From NCBI GenBank assembly GCA_964631235.1, contig CAZVZX010000008.1, positions 62,001 through 126,000 of the forward strand: 64,000 nt of DNA, written 5' to 3'. The position numbers and the translations under genes were made by a program. Of this stretch, positions 53,978-62,902 are shown piece after piece. Under the pieces are notes generated by a model. It ran no database searches. It was not told the DNA's origin and saw only the letters and a list, made by a program, of their open reading frames with translations. Positions within the stretch are counted from its first letter, which is position 1. Each line of letters begins with the position of its first letter. Source of the DNA: JARKPK01 sp964631235 (GTDB lineage: Bacteria; Planctomycetota; Planctomycetia; Pirellulales; Thermoguttaceae).

Positions 53978-55096
53978 TCACTGCGATTGGAAATAGGCTT
54001 TAATCTTCTCGAAAAACGATTTCCTTCGAGGCGAAACCTGCCGTTCTTCGATCTCGGCCAGCCGACGGAGCAGGGTCTCGTGTTCGGGCGACAGCTTTCG
54101 CGGCACTTCGATATGCACTTGCACCAGCAGATCGCCGCGTCGCCGCGAATGCGGATCGGGCATGCCCATTCCCTTCAACGGGAAAACGTCGCCTGATTGC
54201 GTGCCCGGAGGGACCTCGATCTGCCGTCGTCCGTCGAGCGTAGGCACGTCGATCATCGCCCCCAACGCAGCCTGGCTGTAGCTGATCGGCACCTGACACA
54301 CCAAGTGCTGGCCGTTGCGTTGGAATAGCTCGTGCTCACGGACGCGGACCAAAACAATGCAATCACCGGGCGGACCGCCGCTTGGGCTCGGATGGCCCTC
54401 GCCGCGAACGCGCAGTTGAACCTGATCGTCAACGCCCGCCGGGATGTTCACGCGGAGCGAAACCCGGCGCAGCTCGTATCCCTCGCCCTCGCAATTCTCG
54501 CACTTTTCGCGGATCATCACGCCCTCGCCCCGGCACGAGGGGCAAGTCGTCTGCATCGAAAAGATGCCCATCGACTGCACCACGCGCCCCCGGCCGCCGC
54601 AGTAGCGGCAGCGTTCGGGTTGGGTTCCCGGCCGCGCCCCGCTGCCGCCGCAGGCAGAGCATGGTTGCATCCGCTGAAATTGTATCTCCTTGGTCACCCC
54701 GCGCGACGCCTCGATCAGATCGATGGTCACTTCGCATTGAGTGTCGGCGCCGCGGCGCGACCGACCGCCGCCGCCCCCGAAGATGTCGCCGAAGCCGAAC
54801 AGATCGCCGAAGGCCGAGAAGATGTCGTTGACATCGTGGAAACGCGGCGCGCCGCCGTTCTCTAGCCCCGCGTGCCCGTAGCGGTCGTATAACTGCCGCT
54901 TTTGGGAGTCGTTGAGCACTTCAAAGGCCTCGGCCGCTTCCTTAAATCGCTCGACGGCCTCCGGGTCGCCGGGATTGCGATCGGGGTGGTATTTCAGCGC
55001 GAGCTTGCGGTACGCCTCCGCCAGTTCCTTGGCCGTGGCGGACCGGCTTACCCCAAGCACTTCGTAGTAATCGCGTTTGGCCGCCATAACGGGCAT
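53978..55096 (-). CDS. dnaJ: Chaperone DnaJ
   Basis: A 372-residue type I DnaJ. The J domain starts KRDYYEVLGVSRSA and contains the HPD motif (KYHPDRNPGD). A Gly/Phe-rich region follows, and then all four zinc-finger repeats: CSACGGSG, CRYCGGRG, CPSCRGEG and CENCEGEG. The C-terminal substrate-binding domains end with VPRKLSPEHE. It stimulates the ATPase of DnaK, which is not encoded in this window. The start may be 55096 or 55087. Confidence 0.95.
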   Translation of the reverse strand: MPVMAAKRDYYEVLGVSRSATAKELAEAYRKLALKYHPDRNPGDPEAVERFKEAAEAFEVLNDSQKRQLYDRYGHAGLENGGAPRFHDVNDIFSAFGDLFGFGDIFGGGGGRSRRGADTQCEVTIDLIEASRGVTKEIQFQRMQPCSACGGSGARPGTQPERCRYCGGRGRVVQSMGIFSMQTTCPSCRGEGVMIREKCENCEGEGYELRRVSLRVNIPAGVDDQVQLRVRGEGHPSPSGGPPGDCIVLVRVREHELFQRNGQHLVCQVPISYSQAALGAMIDVPTLDGRRQIEVPPGTQSGDVFPLKGMGMPDPHSRRRGDLLVQVHIEVPRKLSPEHETLLRRLAEIEERQVSPRRKSFFEKIKAYFQSQ

Positions 55097-55259
55097 GACT
55101 CGCCGTCGATCAGTTCAGAGATCATTGTTTGGGCAGGCGGCACGTGTCATGGCGAACCGCCGTTCATCTGCGTGCGACACCGGGCGAACCTTCGCACCGA
55201 AGTCCGCCGATCCGAGGCGATTCGACGCGGCCGCCGACATCATGCAGCAACGCCGATTG

Positions 55260-55291
55260 AAAACGGGCCACCTCGCCGCCGAGGTGGCCCG
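55260..55291 (-). terminator. Intrinsic terminator after groEL1
   Basis: CGGGCCACCTCG at 55264-55275 pairs perfectly with CGAGGTGGCCCG at 55280-55291 around a four-base loop. Read on the minus strand, the stem is followed by TTTTC. It lies about 100 bases after the groEL1 stop, so it separates the groE genes from dnaJ-grpE. Confidence 0.75.
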
Positions 55292-55389
55292 CGGGTCGCT
55301 ACACCGTCACTGCGCGATCGCACCGGTGCGATCCGATCATCCGGCGCCGGCCGGCGACTGCGGCGCCGCATCTTCCGCTGCCCGGGGAA

Positions 55390-57009
55390 TCAGCGAATCG
55401 CTCCTTCAGCGGCGGCCTTTTTCTTGTCTTCGGGTTTCAAGTCGGTAACCAGCGTTTCCGTCGTCAACATCAATCCGGCGATGCTGGCGGCGTTTTCCAG
55501 CGCCGTGCGCACGACCTTCAACGGATCTATGATGCCCGCCTTGAACATATCGACGTACTTGCCGGCGTTGGCGTCGTAGCCGATCGAATCGGCTTTTTCG
55601 AAGACCTCATCGACCACCACCGACCCGTCGCCTCCGCCGTTATCGACGATTTGACGCAGCGGGCCGCCCAGGGCTCGATAGACGATGTCGATCCCGATCT
55701 TCTCATCGCCGCGGGCTGAAGCACGCACTTTGTCCAACGCCTTTCGGCAACGCAGCAGGGCAACGCCGCCGCCGGGCAAAATGCCCTCTTGAGCAGCCGC
55801 ACGCGTTGCATGCAGGGCGTCTTCGATGCGGGCCTTCTTCTGCTTCATTTCGGCTTCCGTGCTGGCCCCCACCTTGATCACCGCGACGCCGCCACTGAGC
55901 TTGGCCAATCGCTCTTGGTACTTTTCGCGATCGTAGTCGCTCTCGGTCTCTTCGATTTGCCGCTTGAGCAGGTCGATGCGGGCCTTGATGTCGGCTTTCT
56001 TGCCGCCGCCCTCGACAATCGTCGTCCGCTCGCGATCCACGGTGATCTTTTTCGCCCGGCCGAGCTGGTTCAGTTGCAAGTTTTCGAGCTTCAATCCCAG
56101 GTCTTCGCTGATCATCGTGCCGCCGGTGAGAATGGCGATGTCTTGCAACATCGCCTTGCGGCGGTCGCCGAAGCCCGGCGCCTTCACCGCGCAGACGTTG
56201 AGAATGCCGCGGAGCTTGTTGACCACCAACGCAGTCAGAGCCTCGCCCTCAACGTCTTCCGCGATAATCAGCAGCGGCTTGCCCGCATGAACCACTTTTT
56301 CGAGCAGCGGGATCAGGTCGCGGAGATTGCTGATCTTCTTTTCGTGAATCAAGATCAGCGCGTCTTCCAGCACGCAGTCCATCTCGGGCGTGCGGTTGAT
56401 GAAATAGGGCGACAGGTAGCCCTTGTCGAACTGCATGCCTTCGACGACTTCATAGGTGGTTTCGGCAGTCTTGCCTTCCTCGACGGTGATCACGCCGTCG
56501 TTGCCCACCTTTTCCATCGCCTCGGCCAAGAGGTTGCCGATGAACTGATCGTTGTTGGCGCTAATTGCACCAACTTGAGCGATTTCTTCCTTGCTGGTCA
56601 CCGCTTTGGCCATCTTGTGCAGATGCTCGACGGCTGCGGCAACCGCCTTATCGATTCCGCGGCGAATGGCCGTGGGGTTGCTGCCGGCGGTGATGTTCCG
56701 CAGACCCTCGGCGAGAATCGTCCGGGCCAACACGGTTGCCGTCGTGGTGCCGTCGCCGGCGATGTCGGAGGTTTTCGAAGCAACCTCGTTGACCAGCTTG
56801 GCGCCCATGTTCTCGAACCGGTCTTCCAGTTCGATCTCTTTTGCCACGGTAACGCCGTCTTTGGTGACGGTCGGGCCGCCGTACGACTTGTCGAGGATGA
56901 CATTGCGGCCGGTCGGGCCGAGGGTGACTGCCACCACATCGGCCAGTTTATTAACGCCCTGCAACAAACGCGCTCGGGCGTGATCGTCAAAAAGCAATTG
57001 CTTAGGCAC
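55390..57009 (-). CDS. groEL1: Chaperonin GroEL, paralogue 1 (no GGM tail)
   Basis: A 539-residue 60-kDa chaperonin. Equatorial ATP motifs GDGTTTATVLA and TLGPTGRNVILDKSYGGP are present, as are VVEGMQFDKGYLSPYF and GGGVALLRC. The C-terminus ends KPEDKKKAAAEGAIR and lacks the Gly-Gly-Met repeats typical of GroEL rings. It starts 45 bases after groES on the same strand and is followed by a strong terminator. Identity with paralogue 2 is high in the equatorial domain but lower in the apical domain. The missing tail suggests that this paralogue has a changed substrate cage. Confidence 0.93.
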   Translation of the reverse strand: MPKQLLFDDHARARLLQGVNKLADVVAVTLGPTGRNVILDKSYGGPTVTKDGVTVAKEIELEDRFENMGAKLVNEVASKTSDIAGDGTTTATVLARTILAEGLRNITAGSNPTAIRRGIDKAVAAAVEHLHKMAKAVTSKEEIAQVGAISANNDQFIGNLLAEAMEKVGNDGVITVEEGKTAETTYEVVEGMQFDKGYLSPYFINRTPEMDCVLEDALILIHEKKISNLRDLIPLLEKVVHAGKPLLIIAEDVEGEALTALVVNKLRGILNVCAVKAPGFGDRRKAMLQDIAILTGGTMISEDLGLKLENLQLNQLGRAKKITVDRERTTIVEGGGKKADIKARIDLLKRQIEETESDYDREKYQERLAKLSGGVAVIKVGASTEAEMKQKKARIEDALHATRAAAQEGILPGGGVALLRCRKALDKVRASARGDEKIGIDIVYRALGGPLRQIVDNGGGDGSVVVDEVFEKADSIGYDANAGKYVDMFKAGIIDPLKVVRTALENAASIAGLMLTTETLVTDLKPEDKKKAAAEGAIR

Positions 57010-57054
57010 GTTGGCGTTCCTTCAATCAGAAAGGTCCGAGATGCAGGCGGAAAT

Positions 57055-57357
57055 CTACGACTTGACTACCTTCGCCAAGATGTCGCTCTCGCGGAGGATT
57101 TTCACCTCGCGGCCGTCGATTTCGACCTCCGACCCCGAGTACTTGCCGTAGATCACCTCGTCGCCGACGGCCACCGCCACCTCGGCCCGAGAACCGTTGT
57201 CGAGCAGTTTGCCCGGACCCACGGCAATCACGGTGCCGCGCTGCGGCTTTTCCTTGGCGGTGTCGGGCAACACGATCCCGCCGGCGGTCGTCTCTTCCGC
57301 TTCCATCGGCTCCACCACAACTCGATCATCCAACGGACGCAGCTTGATTTCCTTCAT
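57055..57357 (-). CDS. groES: Co-chaperonin GroES
   Basis: A 100-residue GroES. It has the N-terminal KLRPLDDRVVVEPMEAEETT mobile-loop region, GGIVLPDTAKEKPQ, and the C-terminal EVIYGKYSGSEVEIDGRE. It caps GroEL rings. It sits between the two groEL genes and reads in the same direction, 238 bases after groEL2 and 45 before groEL1, so it may serve both. Confidence 0.96.
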   Translation of the reverse strand: MKEIKLRPLDDRVVVEPMEAEETTAGGIVLPDTAKEKPQRGTVIAVGPGKLLDNGSRAEVAVAVGDEVIYGKYSGSEVEIDGREVKILRESDILAKVVKS

Positions 57358-57595
57358 CGCTTGATTCCTTATTGAATGGGTTTATCGATGTGAATATTTC
57401 CGAAAAACGTTTTCGAGAATTGGAATCGTCCTGCCGCGAGGCAACCGATCGCTTCGAGCCGGGCCGTTCGAGGCACTCCTGGTTCGACGACTGCTCGGCC
57501 GGCGCGGCCCGCGTCGGTCAGAGAGCGGCTGAGAGCATGTCGCCCAGGCGAATCGCAGAGCGGCCATCGCCCAAACCGCATCTCCGATTTCGCGG

Positions 57596-59245
57596 TTAGA
57601 ATCCCATTCCTCCCATATCGTGATCATGCCCGTGCCCGCCCGGCCCCGGCTTCTTTTCTTCCTTGGCGGGGATGTCGGTCACGCAGCATGAGGTGGTCAG
57701 CAGCAAACTGGCGACGCTCGCGGCATTCTGCAAGGCAGTGCGAACGACCTTGGCCGGATCGACCACGCCCGCCTCGAACAGATCGCAGTATTCGTCCTTG
57801 TCGGCGTCGTAACCGTCAGCTTTGCCCTTCATTTGCCGCACTCGATTGACGACCACCGCGCCTTCCTTGCCCGCGTTTTCGGCAATCGCCCGCAACGGCG
57901 CGTCGAGCACTTGCTGAACGATCTTCACGCCCAGCGCTTCGTCGCCCTCAAGCGACAGCTTCTCCAGAGCCTTGGCACTGCGGAGCAGCGCAACGCCGCC
58001 GCCGGGCACAATTCCTTCTTCCAGGGCCGCCTTTGTCGCGTGGTGGGCGTCTTCGAATAACGCCTTCCGCTCTTTCATTTCGGTTTCCGTCGCGGCCCCG
58101 ACGCTAATCTGCGCGACGCCCCCGGCGAGTTTCGCCAGACGCTCTTGGAGCTTTTCGCGGTCGTAGTCGCTCGTGGTCGTTTCGATCTCTTTGCGGATTT
58201 GTTCGGCGCGGCCGTCGATTGCCTTCTTGTCGCCGCCGCCGCCGACGATCGTCGTCTCCTCGGAGGTGACGACCACCTTTTTGGCCGTCCCAAGATCCGA
58301 GAGCTTCACTCCGTCAAGCTGCACTCCCAGATCCTTGAAGATCGGCTGCGCGCCGGTCAGCGTGGCGATATCACCCAACATCGCCTTGCGACGATCGCCG
58401 TAGCCTGGCGCCTTGACCGCGCACACTTGCAAGATTCCGCGAAGCTTGTTCACCACGAGGGTCGCCAACGCTTCGCCTTCGACTTCTTCGGCGATAATCA
58501 GCAGCGGCCGGCCTTCCTTGCTCACCGCCTCGAGCAGCGGCACCAGGTTCTTTGCACTCGAAATCTTGTCTTCATGGACAAGGATTAGGCACTTTTCGAA
58601 CTCAACGGTTTGCTGTTCTTGATTCGTGACGAAATGCGGCGACAGGTAGCCGCGATCGAACTGCATTCCCTCGACGACTTCAAACGTCGTTTCGGAAGAC
58701 TTGCCCTCTTCCACCGTAATCACACCGTTGCGGCCCACGCGCAACAGCGCGTCGGCCAGAACGTTGCCGATCGACGGGTCGTTGTTGCCCGCGATCGTTG
58801 CCACCTGAGCGATCTCTTTCTTGCTCTTCTCGTCGATCTTCACGGCCATCTTCTTGATGGCCTCGACGACCGCATCGACCGCCTTGTGAATTCCACGCGA
58901 AAGCGACATCGGGTCCGCTCCGGCGGCGATCATCTTTAGCCCCTCGCGGAAGATCGCCTCGGCCAGCAGCGTGGCCGTGGTCGTCCCGTCGCCCGCGACA
59001 TCGTTGGTCTTCGAGGCCGCCTCTTTGACCAACTGCGCGCCCAGGTTTTCGTACGGGTCGTCCAAATCAATTTCTTTCGCCACCGTTACGCCGTCTTTGG
59101 TGATCTTCGGCGATCCCCAACCTTTGTCCAAAACGGCGTTGCGACCGCGCGGCCCCAAAGTGCTTACGACCGCTCGGGCCAATTTTCCGACCCCGGCGGC
59201 CAACGGCTGCCGCGCCGCGTCTTCAAAGACCAGTTGTTTTGCCAC
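57596..59245 (-). CDS. groEL2: Chaperonin GroEL, paralogue 2 (with GGMGF-type tail)
   Basis: A 549-residue chaperonin. ATP-binding motifs GDGTTTATLLA and STLGPRGRNAVLDKGWGSP are present, along with FEVVEGMQFDRGYLSPHF. The C-terminus is GHGHDHDMGGMGF, with His/Asp residues and a short GGM element. It is the first gene of the block, and groES follows after 238 bases. The upstream gap has no CIRCE element. It is likely the general chaperonin, with groES. Confidence 0.93.
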   Translation of the reverse strand: MAKQLVFEDAARQPLAAGVGKLARAVVSTLGPRGRNAVLDKGWGSPKITKDGVTVAKEIDLDDPYENLGAQLVKEAASKTNDVAGDGTTTATLLAEAIFREGLKMIAAGADPMSLSRGIHKAVDAVVEAIKKMAVKIDEKSKKEIAQVATIAGNNDPSIGNVLADALLRVGRNGVITVEEGKSSETTFEVVEGMQFDRGYLSPHFVTNQEQQTVEFEKCLILVHEDKISSAKNLVPLLEAVSKEGRPLLIIAEEVEGEALATLVVNKLRGILQVCAVKAPGYGDRRKAMLGDIATLTGAQPIFKDLGVQLDGVKLSDLGTAKKVVVTSEETTIVGGGGDKKAIDGRAEQIRKEIETTTSDYDREKLQERLAKLAGGVAQISVGAATETEMKERKALFEDAHHATKAALEEGIVPGGGVALLRSAKALEKLSLEGDEALGVKIVQQVLDAPLRAIAENAGKEGAVVVNRVRQMKGKADGYDADKDEYCDLFEAGVVDPAKVVRTALQNAASVASLLLTTSCCVTDIPAKEEKKPGPGGHGHDHDMGGMGF

Positions 59246-59710
59246 AGCGGATTCCTCCTGTTGCGGGCTGGAAACAATCGTTGTTTATGGGACTTCCACA
59301 GGCCAATAGTGGCAGCCTGATCCATTTCGCACCCAACCAAACGCAATTGGCGCGCCAATACTACATGCTCGATGCGCAAGTCTAGAATGAGAAATGATTT
59401 GCGATTGCGATGGCAGCGGGCGGTTGCCTGTCGCGACGATGGAAATCAAAAAGACCGTGCCAATTTGGCAGCCGTCGCGCAGCAGAAAGAACGGCGGCAA
59501 CTTCTCGCGATCAAGCGACCGGTCGACGACAGAGACTTTTTCGAAGCGACGGCTTCAATCGATGGAAATACGCTCGACGCCCGATTCCGCGGCTTTCCAC
59601 GCTCCGGAACACGTGTTGCCGTCGCGGCCGAGCGCCACTCGGCCGTAAATCCCTTCCTTCGGCCGTAGATGGGGGTGTCGCCAACCGGCTGCGGCAGCTT
59701 CTGGCAGTCA
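59246..59710. other. Upstream region of groEL2, otherwise empty
   Basis: No CIRCE element (TTAGCACTC...GAGTGCTAA) was found. The only clear symmetric sequence is the palindrome at 59346. The remainder up to the ABM gene shows no gene or repeat copy. Confidence 0.4.
59346..59359. promoter_or_regulatory. Perfect 14-bp palindrome upstream of groEL2
   Basis: ATTGGCGCGCCAAT is fully symmetric and lies about 100 bases upstream of the groEL2 start. It could be an operator for a heat-shock regulator in place of CIRCE. This is inference from position only. Confidence 0.3.
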
Positions 59711-60049
59711 TCACCCAGCCTTGCCTCGCTCGGGACGGGCGGACCACTGAACGTCCGCTTCGGGAAAGCGGCTCACGTGGCGGACTGCCTGCCGGGGTTC
59801 GGCCATCCAGTTGGCCACCGTGTCGCGCCATTTCAGATAGTGGGGAGTTGATTTGTGTGCGGTGGCCGCCTGCTCGTCGCGGTAAACTTCGTACAACAAA
59901 AAATAGTCTGGATTCTCAATACCTTGATTGACATCGAATCGCAGGCATCCCGGCTCTTCGATCGAATTGCTTGCGTTTTCCAGCGTCGCCGCCAGAAAGG
60001 CATCGCGGTATTCGGGCAAGACATGCACATAAACACATGCGACCAACAT
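59711..60049 (-). CDS. ABM-domain (antibiotic biosynthesis monooxygenase type) protein
   Basis: A 112-residue ferredoxin-like fold protein. It has the MLVACVYVHVLPEYRDAFLAA start, EPGCLRFDVNQG with the family's central segment, FLLYEVYRDEQAATAHKST and HYLKWRD. Members include LsrG-like and small quinol monooxygenases; the substrate is not predictable. It is alone on the minus strand, its start 13 bases from a family 2 element. Confidence 0.85.
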   Translation of the reverse strand: MLVACVYVHVLPEYRDAFLAATLENASNSIEEPGCLRFDVNQGIENPDYFLLYEVYRDEQAATAHKSTPHYLKWRDTVANWMAEPRQAVRHVSRFPEADVQWSARPERGKAG

Positions 60050-60062
60050 GGTCCACTCCCTT

Positions 60063-60160
60063 CAGCGCCCGTTGAAAAACACGATTCGAACGAATTCAGC
60101 CCGAGAACTCTGCGGAAAAACACAGCCGCGGATCCAATAACGACTTTTTTCAACGGGCTG
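60063..60160 (+). repeat. Family 2 hairpin element, copy a
   Basis: The best copy. GCCCGTTGAAAAA at 60067-60079 pairs perfectly with TTTTTCAACGGGC at 60146-60158. The interior includes GAATTCAGCCCGAGAACTC, GGAAAAACACAGCCGCGGATC and AATAACGAC. A 98-base unit with 13-bp inverted ends. Confidence 0.65.
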
Positions 60161-60662
60161 GTAACAAAGTGCTCTGCCGAAGCGGCAATGCGTCGCTTCA
60201 ACGATCTCTATTGTGCGACATTACGAGAGGCCGCACAAGTTGGAGGCGGTTGTTGAACATCAACGGCATTACTCCCTTGAGACGGCCGGGAACCAGCGAG
60301 CAGCTCGATGGCCACAAGAGAGAACGGCTCGCCTTTTTCTGCATTCTTCCTAGCTTGTCAGGAGCGTCGAAAGAACGCGGCAAGCAGTGGAGCTCGGTAA
60401 ACTGAACTCGCAAGCACTCGATACTAACGGCTACGATACGGGCGAAGCTGGATAGGGTGGGAAAACCATTCCGAAACGGACGATTTTCTCGATTGTAGCG
60501 ATTTTCTGGCCGATAGAAGCCTATGGACGGCCAGAAGGGCAACCCGGCCGTTGGGTTGCTCTCTGGCCGATGCGGGGCGAATTGACGCGCGAGGTCGCCA
60601 ACGGTTGCTTGATCGCCGACAGGCGAAGTGGACAGCGTTGCTCCGTCCGCCTGATCGTAAAC

Positions 60663-60762
60663 AGCTCGTCAAGAAAACGATGCCAGCGAATTCAACCCGC
60701 GAATTTCTCGGAAAGCACACACAGCCGCAAATCCAGGAAACGACTTTTCCAATGGGCCGTTA
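60663..60762 (+). repeat. Family 2 hairpin element, copy b
   Basis: Same order of blocks as copy a: GAATTCAACCCGCGAATTTC, GGAAAGCACACACAGCCGC, AATCCAGGAAACGAC. The end repeats are degraded (AGCTCGTCAAGAAAACG against CGACTTTTCCAATGGGCCG). It lies upstream of the Cys-rich lipoprotein gene. Confidence 0.55.
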
Positions 60763-60853
60763 GGGTGGCCGGCAAGTTCATCGGAGCTTATTTCGTTCGG
60801 AATGAAACTCCATGTTGGATCGACCGGGCCTCTGCATATCTGAGGTGCTTGCA

Positions 60854-61525
60854 ATGTCGAAGAATCTGATCGTTGTCGGCTTTGTCGTTGCGTTGACTGC
60901 CGCCAGCGCGGGTTGCTGTGTTTTGGGCGGACACTGCGGCTGCCCGAGCTACGCGGGCGGCGAGTGCGGAGTCGGTTGCAACCCGGTGGCCGGCGCAGTC
61001 GATTGTTGTGCGGCAGGCCCGCGTTGCGGCAACGAGTGTTGCTGTGAACGGCGGTTGGGACCGCTCGACTTCGTCTTGGGGCTTTTCAACTTGGGCTGCT
61101 ACCCTTGTAACGGCTGTGGCGAAACATACTGGCCGGGAATTCAAGGCACCCGCATCGGCTGCGAAGGCTGTGACCACGACGGCAACTACATTGGTTCCGG
61201 CTGCCGTTGCGGATCGGCTGCGCCCAGCGGTGGACCGGCCCCGGCCGTCGTTGAAGGCGAAGTGATTCACGAGGGCCGCCGCCCCTCGTCACCGGTGAAG
61301 CCCGCCCCCGCGCCGAAGGTCAGCGTAACCCCGACGCCCCCGGCCGGCCAATACGTGGGCAAACCACGAATCCTTTACGAAACCGATGAGGTAGTCGCAC
61401 CGAAACGGATTGAATCATCGGCAACGCCGCTAATGCCCGTGGCGCCGCCCGAAACAACGGCCGGCTCGCCGCGAGTCGATCGAGATGGTTGGCGGGCAGC
61501 CGCCACGCGGACCAGCTACCGCTAA
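60854..61525 (+). CDS. Cysteine-rich lipoprotein
   Basis: A 223-residue protein with a lipobox (AASAGC, Cys21) after a signal peptide. The next 100 residues have more than 20 Cys, in clusters such as CGCPSYAGGECGVGC, CCAAGPRCGNECCCERR and LGCYPCNGCGETYW. The rest is Pro/Ala-rich with no cysteine. I do not recognise the family; similar Cys-rich small lipoproteins are known in planctomycetes. The start at 60854 is supported by TGAGGTG 6 bases upstream. Possibly a metal-binding or disulfide-linked envelope protein. Confidence 0.72.
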   Translation: MSKNLIVVGFVVALTAASAGCCVLGGHCGCPSYAGGECGVGCNPVAGAVDCCAAGPRCGNECCCERRLGPLDFVLGLFNLGCYPCNGCGETYWPGIQGTRIGCEGCDHDGNYIGSGCRCGSAAPSGGPAPAVVEGEVIHEGRRPSSPVKPAPAPKVSVTPTPPAGQYVGKPRILYETDEVVAPKRIESSATPLMPVAPPETTAGSPRVDRDGWRAAATRTSYR

Positions 61526-61552
61526 CACGCCGGAATAGGATCAGAAAGAGCA

Positions 61553-61586
61553 AAGCGGTCCTCGGGCATTTGTCCGAGGACCGCTT
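61553..61586. terminator. Perfect 13-bp bidirectional terminator
   Basis: AAGCGGTCCTCGG at 61553-61565 pairs perfectly with CCGAGGACCGCTT at 61574-61586, with an 8-base loop. It lies between the convergent Cys-rich lipoprotein gene and the next lipoprotein gene. T-runs are short on both sides. Confidence 0.7.
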
Positions 61587-61687
61587 ATTGCGCTTATTGG
61601 CGAGTCGATTGCCGGCTGGGGAGAACTTCCGGCAAAGAGAAACCTGCGAAAGCCGATCGCACCGCGAAACAGGCCGCACGCGCGGAA

Positions 61688-62305
61688 TTAGTAATTCAGG
61701 TCGAAACGGTAGCCCACTTCCATTCCCTCAGCGTCCAACGCGACTTCCATGCCCAGTGTGGTCTTGGTGTTGTATCGTTCAGGGATGTTTTCGCCGTCTT
61801 TGGTGATTTGCACCAAGTAGATTCCCGGCGGCACTCCGGGAGGATCTTGCGGGCCAGTCGTCGGAGCGCTGATGCTGCACGAACCGCTCTCGTCGGAGAC
61901 GCCGGTGCAAATCGGCAGGTTTTGGCCGAGGAACTTCTCGGGAACAAGCGTCACCTTGGCACCGGCCAACGGACGGCCTTTACGCGTAACCGTGCATGCG
62001 ACACTCGTGCGGCCGACCCGAGAATCCTTCCATTTCTGAATCCGGGCGGCAATCTGAGCGGCGTCCACCGATTTGCCGCCGGGATTGATCCGCGACAGCG
62101 CGGCCTTGAGTCCCGGCGCCGCGTCGAGTTCAGAACCCTCGATCTTCCCGTCTTTGTTCGTGTCGTACTGTTCCATGGCTGCGGCAGACGCCGAACTGGG
62201 GTTGATTTCGGGAGCCACGACGCGAGCCGGCCCGCGCCCCCAACAACCCGCCGAAACAACTGCCGCCAAAGCCACGACCGCGCTCAATGCGATGAAGCGA
62301 CCCAT
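61688..62305 (-). CDS. Lipoprotein with EF-hand-like and transthyretin-like domains
   Basis: A 205-residue lipoprotein. The signal peptide ends VVSAGC (lipobox, Cys21). A single EF-hand-like loop DTNKDGKIEGSE follows near residue 48. Residues from about 100 form a carboxypeptidase-regulatory/transthyretin-like beta-sandwich (CTVTRKGRPLAGAKVTLVPE and GIYLVQITKDGENIPERYN), as found in many planctomycete small lipoproteins. The start at 62305 fits the signal peptide; a GGGAG lies 13 bases upstream. Function is unknown. Confidence 0.8.
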   Translation of the reverse strand: MGRFIALSAVVALAAVVSAGCWGRGPARVVAPEINPSSASAAAMEQYDTNKDGKIEGSELDAAPGLKAALSRINPGGKSVDAAQIAARIQKWKDSRVGRTSVACTVTRKGRPLAGAKVTLVPEKFLGQNLPICTGVSDESGSCSISAPTTGPQDPPGVPPGIYLVQITKDGENIPERYNTKTTLGMEVALDAEGMEVGYRFDLNY

Positions 62306-62479
62306 GTTTGGATAATCTCCCGAGACTGAATGAGCCCGACGCGGGCAATGCCCGCACCCAAAGTTCGTCGCACCCGAAAATAACATCGCGACGGGGGCCC
62401 GCACGACAATCGAACCCGGCCCTCGCCGAGAGGCAACAACGACCGCCGCTGACTCAATCGCGGCACACGCCCGACCTAG

Positions 62480-62578
62480 ATAAAACCGCAATAGACGGAA
62501 AGCGGCTCAAACAAGGATTGCACGCAAAAATGCCGCATCGTTGCGACCGCGGCCGCTTTCGCAATTGTATGGAACGAC
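62480..62578 (-). repeat. Family 1 intergenic repeat, copy K
   Basis: Minus-strand copy, well preserved: CCATACAATTGCGAAAGCGG, GCCGCGGTCGCAACGATGCG, TTTTGCGTGCAATCCTTG, TTTGAGCCGCTTTCCGTC and TATTGCGGTTTTAT. Confidence 0.78.
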
Positions 62579-62807
62579 TTAATGCCAAGTTAGCAAAACG
62601 GGCACGCAACGTCAAAGGGGGGACGCGAAGCGATTTGCGACGGGCACATGCCATTTGAATAGGCTGTTCGAACGGATGTCGGCCGTCGTTTCATCCTCGC
62701 CGATAAGGCGGATCACCCCGGCTCCGCTCTTGCCAACGGAAGCCCCTTTGGGTTACGCTCATGTCAACCGTTGGCTGAGCGGTAGCACCTGCATGGGTTT
62801 CAAGCAA

Positions 62808-62902
62808 GACCGCAGTAGACGGAAATGCGGTTCAAACAAGGATTGCACGCAAGAATGCCGCGTCGTTGCGACCACGGTGGCTTTCGCGATTGTGTGGAAC
62901 CA
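62808..62902 (-). repeat. Family 1 intergenic repeat, copy L
   Basis: Minus-strand copy: CCACACAATCGCGAAAGCC, ACCGTGGTCGCAACGACGCG, TCTTGCGTGCAATCCTTG, TTTGAACCGCATTTCCGTC and TACTGCGGTCTTGC. Similar to copy K through the centre, so K and L may be a recent pair. Confidence 0.78.

Larger units (their letters stand above)
60050..60853. other. Long intergenic region with two family 2 elements
   Basis: About 800 bases with no convincing gene. Family 2 copies lie at 60063-60160 and 60663-60762. The segment between them contains a T-rich stretch but no feature I can name. Confidence 0.4.

Noticed and set aside
55789..57375. 528-codon open frame on the plus strand opposite groEL1
   Set aside because: It is the antisense shadow of a highly conserved gene with strong third-position GC; no protein motif is visible in it.
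59246..59710. CIRCE element upstream of groEL2
   Set aside because: Looked for TTAGCACTC-N9-GAGTGCTAA and found no match.
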